Source of the DNA: Erinaceus europaeus
Lineage: Eukaryota; Chordata; Mammalia; Eulipotyphla; Erinaceidae
Assembly (NCBI RefSeq): GCF_950295315.1
Contig: NC_080171.1
Coordinates: 111,493,593-111,557,592, forward strand
Direction: 5' to 3'
Length of the DNA stretch: 64,000 bases
Below the pieces are notes generated by a model. It saw nothing but the letters and a program-made list of their open reading frames with translations. It did not search any database and was not told where the DNA came from. A program made the translations under genes and the position numbers. The number at the start of each line of letters is the position of its first letter. Position 1 is the first letter of the stretch. Of this stretch, positions 54,511 through 64,000 are shown piece by piece.

Positions 54511-55439
54511 TTTGACTTGTGAAAGTTTGGAAAATGAAGGAACATTTAGGCGACATAAATATCAGCCCATTTTTATAATCTCCTCAGACCTTAGCACACA
54601 TTCAATAACTAAACAAAACAGTGTAAATTTATGACTTAGCTTGTAAAGAAAGATATGCCTGGATGTGACTGCCATGAAAACATTTGTGATCTTGTAACCT
54701 CTATCTCCTGTGTTTCCCTCACTTCCCTTACATATAAACCTGGGAAAAATTAATGCAAATTAAATAAAATAATCAGATACTAGATATATTCCCCTAAATA
54801 GAACAATAGAGATGATCATTAATACACTTGATTAACTTTGCATACATGATCAATCAATTCTGTACTAAAAATTCACTTCTTTCAAATTTTTATATGCCAT
54901 CCATCCATTATATTTCATCTGAAATCTCCTTGTCAGTTTTTTTAAAATCACTTTACAGAGTTAATTATATATTTCTTGATGTGTTGCTCAATCTGTCTAT
55001 CAAAATGTTTTAACCATACCATTTTGATAGTGAAGAGTAAGTGGAGACAATGAATGAGGAAAATGACATATATATATATATGAATCTTAAAAGACCACAT
55101 TAGTTTAACGAGTTTAATTTTTGAAATTTCATGTTAAAGATCATTATTCTGCAATATCATGTGACTTGTCATTAACTCAAAATCTACAATGAAACTGTTG
55201 AGGCGTAGGCAACTGAAATGACAGTGTTGTTTTTCAGACAGTGCCTTAGATGTCATCAAAGAAAATATGCTGGGTTCGCAAAATGTGTATAATAGAATTC
55301 ATCTAAGGCGCATAGTAAATTAATGGGTGTAGGTCACATTTGCCTTCCCTGAAAGAGTTTGGGTTGTGAAAAATGTATCAGGTCAAATTATGAGCCACTC
55401 ATCCATTTATTATATTTTTATTAAAATATTTGTTCATTC
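54511..55439. other. No feature recognised
   Basis: 930 bases of AT-rich sequence. Confidence 0.5.
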
Positions 55440-55645
55440 ATTCAACCAGAGTGAATGAAACTCGCAGGACACTATGAAAAGAGCCTCACTCTGAAGTGAC
55501 CAGACATGAACTTTGATCCCAGTAGCTTTTTAGCTATCAGAGGAAGTAATTTTCATCTGAACCTTGGTTACTTTTTCTGTAACATGACACTGATTCCTTC
55601 TGGTGCTGCTAAGAGGACTGTGTGAGATCAATGTTTCCCATTAAA
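55440..55645 (+). mobile_element. MIR
   Basis: The MIR order is recognisable: CTCTGAAGTGACCAGACATG, TTGATCCCAGTAGCTTTTTAGC, AACCTTGGTTACTTTTTCTG, TAACATGACACTGATTCC and TAAGAGGACTGTGTGAGATC. It is diverged, as expected for a repeat that predates placental mammals. Confidence 0.75.
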
Positions 55646-56760
55646 GGCAATATCACCTCCAATGCATTGAAAGAATGGGGTCTGGGGTTCTAGATACCTG
55701 CATCAACTAAAATTCTTCAGTATGTTTCTATACCTCAGATAGCCAGATTGTGTTTTCTCCAGTACTCTTGAATGTCCCAATGAAAATGATCATAATGGAA
55801 AACCTAAATCTAGGATTTACTCCCCTTTTAAGTGTTTAAGTGAATGTGTGTGAACAGCTGTCATGAGTACTAAATTATCTAGAAGTGAATCTAACAGTAT
55901 ACCTTATTCTCTTGTATCTCACTAAATTTTATTCTTTATTTTGGGAAATCATGCTAATATCAAAATTTTATAGTTTTTTTTATTAATAAAGCATACTTCA
56001 CAGGTATATATTTGTGGCTATCATATTTATAATATTTCTACACACAAAAATATAAACGGGCAAATTTAGCCCTTATTTAAAATGTTAAATATAAAAAGTG
56101 ATTAAATACTCAGCTGGACATTTAGTCTTACCTCAATAGTTACTCTTCAAAGAATAATAAAACTACAAATTAGGCATTTCAAAAGGCACTGGTAAGGCTG
56201 TTAAAAATATACCACATTTTCAACATGTACATAAGTTATTTGAAAAAAAATACTGAAATTGAAAAAATTGAAGTCATTTTTGATCAGAAGGAAATGAATA
56301 TATTCCTTCTCATTGAAAACCACAAATGGATTTTAAAATATGGCCAAATCTCAGTATTAGAGAGACATAGTCTGATTAGCTATGTGAGTGATCACTGAAA
56401 CAGAAAGATGAAAAGAAATGCAAAGGAAATAATTTTTTTCCCTGCAATGTAATTATCATGTTTAGGATGAACTGTGAGGTGGAAAAAGATTAAAACACAG
56501 CTTTCAAATGAACCTCAGCTAAGCACATTTTCATTAAAAGTGAGTAAATATATCTTGTGTGATAATGAAGCTTTGCTATTTGCATAAGTTAAGTTTCTGA
56601 AGCATGAGAAGAAATTATATTGAAATTGCAGATAATGGATTTTAATTTTTTTTCCAATAACAAATTCTAAAAGCTCATAAAAACAATCCATCTTTCAGAA
56701 TCATTCTTCAATGCCAGATAGTGAAGCGGCCGGTAAACCAGGTAGTGGACTTCAAAGTAC
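55646..56760. other. No feature recognised
   Basis: 1.1 kb of AT-rich sequence without a named element. Confidence 0.5.
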
Positions 56761-56763
56761 CTT

Positions 56764-57060
56764 TAAAAATTGGGATTTGGGCAGTAGTGCAGTGGGTTAA
56801 GCTCAGGTGGCGCAAAGTACAAGGACCGGAGTAAGGATCCCGGTTCAAGCCCCCAGCTCCTCACCTGCAGGGGAGTCGCTTCATACACAGTGAAACAGGT
56901 CTGCAGGTGTCTACCTTTCTCTCCCCCTCTCTGTCTTCCCCTCCTCTCTCCATTTCTCTCTGTCCTAGCCAACAATGATCAACAACAACAATAATAATAA
57001 CTACAACAATAAAAAACAAGGGCAACAAAAAGGGAATAAACAAATATTTTTTTAAAATTG
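56764..57060 (+). mobile_element. SINE-A1, short form
   Basis: It shows GATTTGGGCAGTAGTGCAGTG, CTCAGGTGGCGCAAAGTAC, box B GGTTCAAGCCC, the body, the CAA/TAA stretch and AAGGGAATAAACAAAT. TTAAAAATTGG before and TTAAAATTGGC after are a probable target duplication. Confidence 0.93.
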
Positions 57061-57352
57061 GCAAAGATGCTTTAGTAACTGCGCCAGGTGTTTCAGCAAA
57101 CACTTGCACCAGATGTTTTAGCAATAGTTTGTCTTTTGCTCTGCAATACTATGCTGCCAAGAATCACAAGGAAAGGTCAACAGAAAGGTAACTGTCAGTA
57201 CCCTTAATGATGCAGAGTAATCGCTTGAGCATTGGGTTATTTCATCATTATTTAGTGACAGTAAAGGGATGTTTGTCTTATTTACACCACAAAGAAAGTA
57301 GCTCTCCAAAGGAGATTGATTCACTCTAGAAAAACAAACAAACAAACAAATA

Positions 57353-57545
57353 AATGGCCAGCTGGTGGCACACCTGCTTAAGTACACACATTACAGTGTA
57401 CAGCTTCTAGGTTTAGGCCCATGGTCCCCACTTACAATGGGAAAGCTTTGTAAGTGGTGATGCAGGACTGCAGGTGTCTCTCTGTCTCCCCCTCCCCTCT
57501 CAATTTCTCTCTGTCTCTACCCAATAATAAATAAGTAAATAAAGT
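57353..57545 (+). mobile_element. SINE-A2
   Basis: It shows AATGGCCAGCTGGTGGCACAC, CATTACAGTGTACAGCTTC, box B remnant GGTTTAGGCCC, TGATGCAGGACTGCAGG, a CT-rich body and AATAATAAATAAG. Confidence 0.85.
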
Positions 57546-57570
57546 TATTCCATAAAGAAAAATAAATAAC

Positions 57571-57690
57571 TGGGGAGATAGTATATTTTTGATACAAAAA
57601 TACTTCCATTCTTGAGGCTCTGGGGTCCCCAGTTCAATCCCCAGCACTACCATAAGGCAGAGCTGAGAAGAGATAGGCTAAAAAGAAACA
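57571..57690 (+). mobile_element. SINE-B
   Basis: It shows CTGGGGAGATAGTATATTTTT, CATTCTTGAGGCTCTGG, box B AGTTCAATCCC and CATAAGGCAGAGCTGAGAAG. Confidence 0.8.
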
Positions 57691-57777
57691 CAAAACAGAA
57701 AAAAAGGGAGGAGATATCCAAGGAAATAAAAGAAATAAAAAAAAAAGAAGGAAAGAGATCCTATTTCTTATTTGTTT

Positions 57778-58027
57778 ATTATTTTTAATTACCCACAGAA
57801 CTGTTGCTGGGGCTCTATAAATCCACTGCTCCCAGCAGCCATTTTCCCCCATTCCCCCCACCCCTTTTTATTTTACTTACAGAACAGAGAGGAACTGATA
57901 GGACAGAGGTAGAGAGAAAAATAGACACCTGCATACCTGCTTCACTGCTCATGAAGAACTACCTCTCCAGGTTTGAACCCAGGACCTTGAGAATGGTAAT
58001 GTGTGAACTCACCACTGCCTGGCCCCC
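57778..58027 (-). mobile_element. SINE-A2-type, long form
   Basis: It shows the 3' module (GAACTGTTGCTGGGGCTC to CTGCTCCCAGCAGCC), ACAGAACAGAGAGGAACTG, GACACCTGCATACCTGC, the box B complement GGTTTGAACCCAGG and the head end CACCACTGCCTGGCCCC. Confidence 0.83.
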
Positions 58028-58399
58028 AAGACCATATTTCTTACTGGGCCTATAGATAACATCCTGAAACAAAAAGGAGTCTGTTGGAATTATTCAGGCA
58101 TGGATCCCCAATGGTGATCTTAGTGACAAAAAAATTGAGACAAAGGAAAAAACAAGATTGTTCCATATTTGGTGATATTGGGTGATTTTCAAATTTAATG
58201 ATTAAAAATGATATACAAAACTATAACTTTAAGAAAAAAAATGCTTCTTTAAATTACTAAATGTACCTTCCCAAGTTATAAGAAAATAAAATGGATGTTC
58301 TTAAAGTGAAGTAGATTATCATGGCAATTATCATGTGGATGTACTTAAAGATTCTGATTTGGAAGTAGATAACATTTCAATGTAGAAAGAATTCATTTA
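58028..58399. other. No feature recognised
   Basis: 370 bases of AT-rich sequence. Confidence 0.5.
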
Positions 58400-58715
58400 A
58401 TGATATCATGGATGGAACCGTTGGTGATTGTACTTAGTGAAATAAGTAAAGAGATGAAAAACAACGATTGGGTGGGTTCACCATCCAATTTAGAGAACGA
58501 TTTATATGAACTTGCAAAAAGAAGGAGAAGAAGATGAAGAAGAAGAAGAAAAATAAAGAAAACAGAAGCAAAAAAGATGTGATATCTCTAAGGCTTTGTG
58601 AGAACTGTGGTGGTGGTCAGTGGGAGGGTAGGGTCACAGGACTTTGGTATTGGGTGCAGTGTGGAGCTATAACCCATACCATGACAATCTTTTAATCACA
58701 AATAAAAAATATCAA
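58400..58715 (+). mobile_element. Old L1: end of ORF2 and short 3' UTR
   Basis: It contains ATGATATCATGGATGGAACC, TACTTAGTGAAATAAGTAAAG (the ORF2 end), a purine-rich (GAA)n patch, GAACTGTGGTGGTGGTCAG, GCAGTGTGGAGCTATAACCC and a tail TAATCACAAATAAAAAATA. Its 3' UTR is much shorter than that at 35820-37168. Confidence 0.7.
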
Positions 58716-59692
58716 TTTACTGTATCAGATAATGCTATGAATTTAACCTGGTTAAAGAACGAATTAAATATTTGCAAGGCATTAGATAAATTAGGGCTCT
58801 GAAACCAAAATATACTTTAACTGGTATATTTAGAAAAGATTTTGGTTTCAAGAGTTTCCCACACACTCATTTGGAAAGAAGCTAGATTTCTTAGTTATTC
58901 CCATTTCTAACTCTGTATTTTTCTAAAAATGGCTTCCATATGGTAAGGCGGTTACTAAGAAAAAAAAAAAAAGGAAGAAAAACAAAAAAGCACTGAAGCC
59001 AGTTGCAGCGTCCTGGCTTTGAGATTTGAGATTCATTTTAGCAATGAGAAAGCTAAATATCAAGTTACTGGAATCACATTAAACATAATGGTTGTAGTGG
59101 ATCTCATCAACTAAGTTTGCTTTAAAAGTATTTTGCCCCATATAGAATTACATATACACAGATATACATATATACATACATTCATACTCATCTCTATCTC
59201 AATCTGTCTATCCATCTATCTGCTCATCTATCTCTATCTCCACAGTGATCAGCAGGCTATATTGTGGAAAAAAAAATGCCGATAGGATAGATTTATAGGA
59301 TGCCACAGTCTGTCAATTTGATTTGATCACTAAGATCTAGCTCCTCATGTAAATCTGACTGCTTATTTCTTTTTCTTTGACTTATTGTTACCAATCAAGA
59401 TGAAGGTCCTCATATGTGGTCCAACTTCAAGAAAGATAGATATAAAGTTGGGATCTCTCTTTGGCTAAGCTAAAATAATATAGTCTTATTTCAGAACTAA
59501 TTTTTGTACATATATCTAGCTCATGTGTACCAATTTTGTGCCTTTCCATTTTTTCCCCTTGTTTTATCAGTCTGTAATTTACCAGCAGTTTATACTAAAG
59601 TATTTCAATTAGGAGTATTTTTTTTATTTTATCCCACACAATCTACTCCATAATTTTTATGTTGATAAATTTTGACAACCACATGGATGTAG
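58716..59692. other. No feature recognised
   Basis: 980 bases. An A-rich patch lies at 58960-58990 and an imperfect (ATCT)n near 59195-59240. Confidence 0.5.
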
Positions 59693-59964
59693 AATTAGAA
59701 AATCTTGGGAATCAAGCAGTAGCGCAGCGGGTTAAGCACATGTGGCACAAAGCTCAAGGACCAGTCTAAGGATCCCGGTTCGAGCGCCCGGCTCCCCACC
59801 TGCAGGAGTTGCTTCACAAGTGGTAAAGCAGGTCTGCAGGTGTCTATCTTTCTCTCCCCCTCCTCTTTCCATTTCTCTCTGTCCTATCCAACAATGACAT
59901 CAATAATAACTACAACAAAAGGGAATAAATAAATAAATATTTAAGAAAAGAATTAGGAAATCTT
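59693..59964 (+). mobile_element. SINE-A1, short form, with target-site duplication
   Basis: AATTAGAAAATCTT at 59693-59706 and AATTAGGAAATCTT at 59951-59964 flank it. Box A (TAGCGCAGCGG) and box B (GGTTCGAGCGCCC, one base off) are nearly intact. The body has two small deletions. Confidence 0.95.
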
Positions 59965-60484
59965 AAGACTACTCTCTTCCATCTATTATCAATGGCAAGT
60001 TTGAGGGTTCCTACCACCTGCTTCAAGTTCAATGACTCATTAGAAGGACACACTAAAATCACTGAAAGCTGTTACACTCACTCTTACATTCACATACAGT
60101 AAAATATACAGGTTTACTTCAGTCAGTGGAATAGTTAAATGAGGCAATGTCTGAAATAATATAGCTAGTAAGCTTCCTGCTCTACCAGGGGGACATAAAC
60201 AGTAGCAACTCCTTCTTCTAAGTGGTGAGTGATAGTTGATTTAAAGAGGAAAACTAGTTGTAGTGTTTTTGTACCTGGATTTTTCTTTTGTCATAACCTG
60301 GTCAGAACATCACCTGTTGAGGCTGACTTTATCAGAAAGAAAGAGAGACAGGCATGGCAGGTCAGCAGACACAGTGCATACACTACTATGTATGAGGACC
60401 CAGGATACCTTCACCACATGGGAGTGTCTAGAGAGGAGAAAGCTGCAGGAATCATGGAATAGACCTATTCAGCATGGAGTCACA
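59965..60484. other. No clear feature
   Basis: 520 bases. The part at 60330-60470 has TGTATGAGGACCCAGGATACC and CACCACATGGGAGTG, which hints at a tRNA-derived SINE but is too weak to call. Confidence 0.4.
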
Positions 60485-60655
60485 GAGATAACTATGGTGG
60501 TAAAATGAGAGACAGAGACTGAGGAAGAGAGAGAGAGAGAGAGAAATATACCACAACACTGAAGCTTTACTCAGTGTAGTGAGGAAAGGCTGCAAACTGG
60601 GTCTTATGCAGAGCAGAATGGATACCTGCCCAAGTGAGGCATCTTGTCAGCCAAC
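60485..60655 (-). mobile_element. Possible degraded SINE
   Basis: AGAGACAGAGACTGAGG, a (GA)n, CACAACACTGAAGCTTTAC and AAACTGGGTCTTATGCAGAG resemble a reversed SINE order but boxes are not readable. Confidence 0.4.
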
Positions 60656-61207
60656 AACATCTGGATCTATTTTCACAAGGACTTGACCAAATAGTTGTCA
60701 ATTTGTCCCACAACCACAAGTCATTTTCATTAATACCCGACTTGGCTTCAAGACCCTAGGTAAATACTAACATTCTTCTTAGGCAAAACATTCTAAGGTC
60801 CTAGAAATTATCTCCCAAGAACTGAATGAATGAACAAAACTTGATGCAGGCCAGTTACTTACGTACCAGATAATAGGATTCAGTGCAATGAAGGGATTAT
60901 CATGACATTTATTCTGAAAAGGAAGCTTCAGTCTGATGCACTGGGAACCAGTAGGTGAAAACATGCAGGGATACAAGTGGCTAAGTGCTGAGAGAGGTGC
61001 TGTTGAGTGGTCAGTCCTTTCATAATCATCACTAAATCTGTAAGTGCGCCTCATTAACGACTGTGTGTATTCCAGCTACTGCCGAACCTCTTTGAACAAG
61101 GAAAGCAAGAGGGGGTGATCTCTTCTGTACTGTATGTGGCAGCAGATCTACAGTGTGTGATGAAACATTGACTATGGAGTAAATGATATACATGTATTCT
61201 CTATGCT
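60656..61207. other. No feature recognised
   Basis: 550 bases with no named repeat; a 91-codon minus-strand frame at 60779-61054 has no recognised domain. Confidence 0.5.
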
Positions 61208-61459
61208 TGCAGTTTCATTATTTTATTTATTTATTTTTAACATTTTATTTATTATTGGAGAAACTGAGAGTGGTTGGGGAGACACACACACACACGCACA
61301 CACACACACACACACACACAGAGGGAGAGAGAGAGAGACTCGTAACTCTGCCTTACCACTCATGGAACTCTCTCCCTGCAGGTGGAGGCCAGGGGCGTGA
61401 ACCTGTGTCCTTGTGCACTTGACCAGCTTCACCACCACCTGGCCCCTGCAGTATCATTG
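61208..61459 (-). mobile_element. SINE-A2 with internal (CA)n, with target-site duplication
   Basis: TGCAGTTTCATTA (61208) and TGCAGTATCATTG (61447) flank it. The GA-rich body has turned into (CA)n at about 61282-61320. The head end CACCACCACCTGGCCCC is clear and box B is mutated (GCGTGAACCTG). Confidence 0.9.
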
Positions 61460-61845
61460 TTTTTTATACCCAAAGAAACAAAAATCAGTGTGTCCATTTA
61501 AATCATTGTAGCAAAGGTTTTATTTTGTGATGTCAGAAGCAGAATATTTTTCTGTATACATCTGCTCCGTTTCAAGTTGACAGCAGGAAAAAAAATGTAA
61601 GAATATTAGGAACCATCTCTTAGACTAGAGATAAAAAGTTAGATGCTACAAGAGATTCATCCAACCCCAGTGTATCTATAACAACTTATTTTTCTCTACT
61701 CCCGTACTAAGGAAATTAATCTGACTTTATTAAATATCAACCAAAGTAAAGTGTATATTTCATCCTAAATTAGTGTGACATGATGAAAATGTGGTGTTTT
61801 AGGCAGTAAAAATCTAGTAGTAAGGTGTCCGGGGATGTAAACCTT
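61460..61845. other. No feature recognised
   Basis: 385 bases without a named element. Confidence 0.5.
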
Positions 61846-62167
61846 AAGAAGCAAGGGTAGGGGAGTCGGGCTGTAGCGCAGCGGGTTAAGCGCAGGTGGC
61901 GCAAAGCACAAGGACCGGCCTAAGGATCCCGGTTCGAACCCCGGCTCCCCACCTGCAGGGGAGTCGCTTCACAGGCGGTGAAGCAGGTCTGCAGGTGTCT
62001 ATCTTTCTCTCCTCCTCTCTGTCTTCCCCTCCTTTCTCCATTTCTCTCTGTCCTATCCAACAACGACGACAACAACAATAATAACTACAACAATAAAACA
62101 ACAAGGGTAACAAAAGGGAATAAATAAATAAAATAAATATTTTTTTTAAAAAAAGAAGCAAGGGTAG
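61846..62167 (+). mobile_element. SINE-A1, short form, best preserved copy, with target-site duplication
   Basis: AAGAAGCAAGGGTAG at 61846-61860 and 62153-62167 is a perfect 15-base duplication. The element begins GGGAGTCGGGCTGTAGCG. Box A TAGCGCAGCGG is at 61874-61884 and box B GGTTCGAACCC at 61931-61941, both intact, so pol III could start here. The 3' part holds AATAAA motifs and an eight-T run (62140-62147), like the T-plus class of tRNA SINEs. It is probably the youngest SINE in the window. Confidence 0.97.
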
Positions 62168-62221
62168 GTACATATCACCATACAAAAATGGTTCTTCCAA
62201 AACCATTGAATGTATAGCACT

Positions 62222-62335
62222 GAGCTGGGATGATAGAGTAATTGTTATGCAAAAAGCCTTTAATGCATGAGGTTCCAAGTTCAATCCCCAGCATCATCAA
62301 TAAGCCAGAGCTGAGCATGACACTTGTAATATATA
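62222..62335 (+). mobile_element. SINE-B
   Basis: It shows GCTGGGATGATAGAGTAATTG, TTATGCAAAAAGCC, box B AGTTCAATCCC and CAGAGCTGAGCATGAC, ending in a (TA)n. Confidence 0.83.
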
Positions 62336-62363
62336 TTATGTAATTATTATATATATAGCATTA

Positions 62364-62516
62364 AAAGTGAATTCTGGTGATGGACAGATAGCTCAATAAG
62401 CAGGCTGTGTGCCTTGCAATGTCCAAGTTCAAATCTAAGTGGAGAGTCATGGGCGGCAGTAGGGGAAGTTCTTATACTGATACATCTCTGTCTAGCTGAA
62501 TACAAAAAAGTGAATT
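62364..62516 (+). mobile_element. SINE-D, tRNA-derived, with target-site duplication
   Basis: AAAGTGAATT at 62365 and 62507 flanks an element with the box A-like ATAGCTCAATAAGCAGG, box B-like AAGTTCAAATC, GAGTCATGGGCGGCAG and the end GATACATCTCTGTC. Confidence 0.65.
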
Positions 62517-62774
62517 ATAATATAAATTATGGTACATTCACAATGATGACAATGAGATAGGTTTAGTAATTGTAATGTGTGTACCATGATGGTGACGGAT
62601 GATGATGTGGGGGAAACTGCATGTGCAAGATAAGTGGATGTATGGGAAACCCCTGTGTGTTCTACAGAATCTTTCTAAGTGAAATTCTACATAACACAAA
62701 CTGCTATAAAACAAAGTCAATTAAAACTGAGAATGAGGAAGAAGGTTTAATAACATATCAGAATAAAAACATCT

Positions 62775-62940
62775 TGAGCTAGCGAAATAGCTCAGTTGGG
62801 TAGCGTGCTATTTTGCCATGTGTGAGACCCAGGTTTGAGCCCAGCCCCCATCACAATGAAGGGAACATTAGTGCGGTGGTTTCTTTTCTCTTTTCTGCCT
62901 CTGTGCCCCTCTTTCTAGACCTAGAAAAATGACTCATAAT
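62775..62940 (+). mobile_element. SINE-D, tRNA-like head well preserved
   Basis: GAGCTAGCGAAATAGCTCAG, TTGGGTAGCGTGC and box B GGTTTGAGCCC form a tRNA-like 5' part; a CT-rich part follows (TTTCTTTTCTCTTTTC, CCTCTGTGCCCCTC). A full tRNA gene is ruled out by the imperfect acceptor pairing and the SINE body. Confidence 0.65.
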
Positions 62941-63369
62941 AAGCATCAATGTACCTATTCTCAACAGAGTGGTAAAGAAAAGAATTAAGTGAATCCAGAT
63001 TTATTAATGCCATAAAATGATGCCTCCTATACAGTAGAAAATTATGCATTGTTTAAAACAATTAGACTGATTAAAAATAAGTTACATAAAATCATGGGTG
63101 AATTATAAATTCATATTGTTAATGAAACAAGCCAGTGCATTAAAAACTATATATAGTAAAATTCTAATTATATAACATTTTAGAAAGGAAAATGCACAGA
63201 GACAGTAAACAGCTCAGTGGTTTCCAGGACTCTAAAGAAGTAGGGCACGAAAGTAAACCACAAGAAAATTTTCAGACTCGTTAAATTACTGTGTATAATA
63301 ATTACCCACACCTATAGTGATGGAATCAAACCACTGTCACTTGACAAAAAAGATTACTGGCATAAAGAA
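62941..63369. other. No feature recognised
   Basis: 430 bases of AT-rich sequence. Confidence 0.5.
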
Positions 63370-63430
63370 TGAATCTTTTATTTTTTTGCTGGGGCTTCGC
63401 TAACTTTTCCAAATAGACAAAGAGAGAGAG

Positions 63431-63465
<35 letters not shown>

Positions 63466-63582
63466 ACAGCACTGAAACTTCCCATAATGCTATGTGTGTG
63501 TATATCAGGACTTGAACCTGTTTCCCATGTATGTCAAAGCAGGTGCCTGCCCAGGTCAGTTATTGTACTGACCCATAAATAG
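63370..63582 (-). mobile_element. SINE-D like with (GA)n
   Basis: ATAGACAAAGAGAGAGAG with a (GA)n at about 63420-63462, CACAGCACTGAAACTTCCC, GGACTTGAACCTGTTTCCC (box B-like complement) and GTGCCTGCCCAGGTCAG are in reversed SINE order. Confidence 0.6.
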
Positions 63583-64000
63583 TGAATTTTGTGCAAACAG
63601 ATTTAAAATCATTTAGAAGTCTGGAAGATTCAAACTGTAGAATAAAACATAAACTGTGAGAAACACTCTAATTATATTGCCAATATATGAAATAACTTTA
63701 CTGAATGGATGGTAGAAAAATCTAGTATTCTACAGAAGCCTGGGAATGAATGGAAAATTTACTAGTGAAGGCAAAAGAAAGTATATATAGGCACTTTACA
63801 CTAGATTTTTAAAAAATTCTTCCTTAAAATAGAGTGAGTTAAGACTTTTGACACTGCCATCTGTGTATACTGAAATGAAAAATTAAGTAAATGAATGGAA
63901 GCTGATGAGAGTCAGATTTTTTTCTATTGAAGTGGGAAATTAGACCAAAGCAATGTAAGGAAGTTAAAATAATGAAGGGAGCCTTCCAAAGACATGATTA
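63583..64000. other. No feature recognised
   Basis: 418 bases of AT-rich sequence to the window edge. Confidence 0.5.

Noticed and set aside
62775..62860. Possible genuine tRNA gene
   Set aside because: Box A and B are present, but the acceptor stem does not pair well and a SINE body follows.

Overview
This window is mammalian nuclear DNA and is almost entirely interspersed repeats in AT-rich sequence. I find no convincing protein-coding gene, structural RNA gene, CRISPR array or operon. The most abundant repeat is a tRNA-derived SINE whose head carries pol III box A and box B. The same head, body and tail pattern is, from memory, that of the hedgehog (Erinaceidae) SINE family described as ERI. 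The L1 3' ends are likewise of a type I associate with hedgehog. The best guess is therefore an intergenic or intronic segment from a hedgehog such as Erinaceus; this rests on recalled repeat types, not on a database search.

Labels used below. SINE-A1: head with box A like TAGCGCAGCGG and box B like GGTTCGAGCCC, then a CT-rich body, a (CAA/TAA)n stretch and an AATAAATA tail. Some A1 copies carry an extra ~65-base 3' module ending CCTGGAGGC before the A tail ('long form'). SINE-A2: sister branch with a GGTGGCGCACCTGGTTGAGC-type head and a ~200-base body. SINE-B: ~115-base element with a head like TAGCATAATGG and GGTTCAATCCC and the end GAGCTGAGCAGTGCTCT. SINE-C: ~140-base tRNA-derived element with a (AATA)n tail. 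SINE-D: other, older tRNA-like SINEs.

Layout. 1-15 kb: SINEs, L1 3' ends, a 274-base pure pyrimidine tract and a 26-bp perfect inverted repeat. 15-20 kb: an LTR fragment and a long antisense L1 interrupted by SINEs. 20-31 kb: scattered SINEs and a precise solo LTR (26083-26458) inside a SINE-B. 31-34 kb: a second solo LTR with a 6-bp target duplication, then a nested stack ending in an 811-bp non-L1 LINE fragment (32519-33329) inserted into a hedgehog-type SINE. 34-37.4 kb: a 5'-truncated L1 with a broken ORF2, flanked by an exceptionally long 146-bp direct repeat. 39.7-45.8 kb: a nearly end-to-end Tigger1 DNA transposon cut into pieces by L1, SINE and LTR insertions. 46-64 kb: more SINEs and L1 ends, a second old DNA transposon (51.2-52.1 kb), a MIR and long stretches with no repeat I recognise.

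The elements do not form a pathway, but their nesting gives a relative chronology: Tigger1, MIR and degraded L1 first; A2, B and C SINEs and older L1 next; then A1 SINEs, 6-bp-TSD LTRs, the young L1 and the non-L1 LINE. The non-L1 LINE is the most unusual object and a candidate for horizontal transfer.
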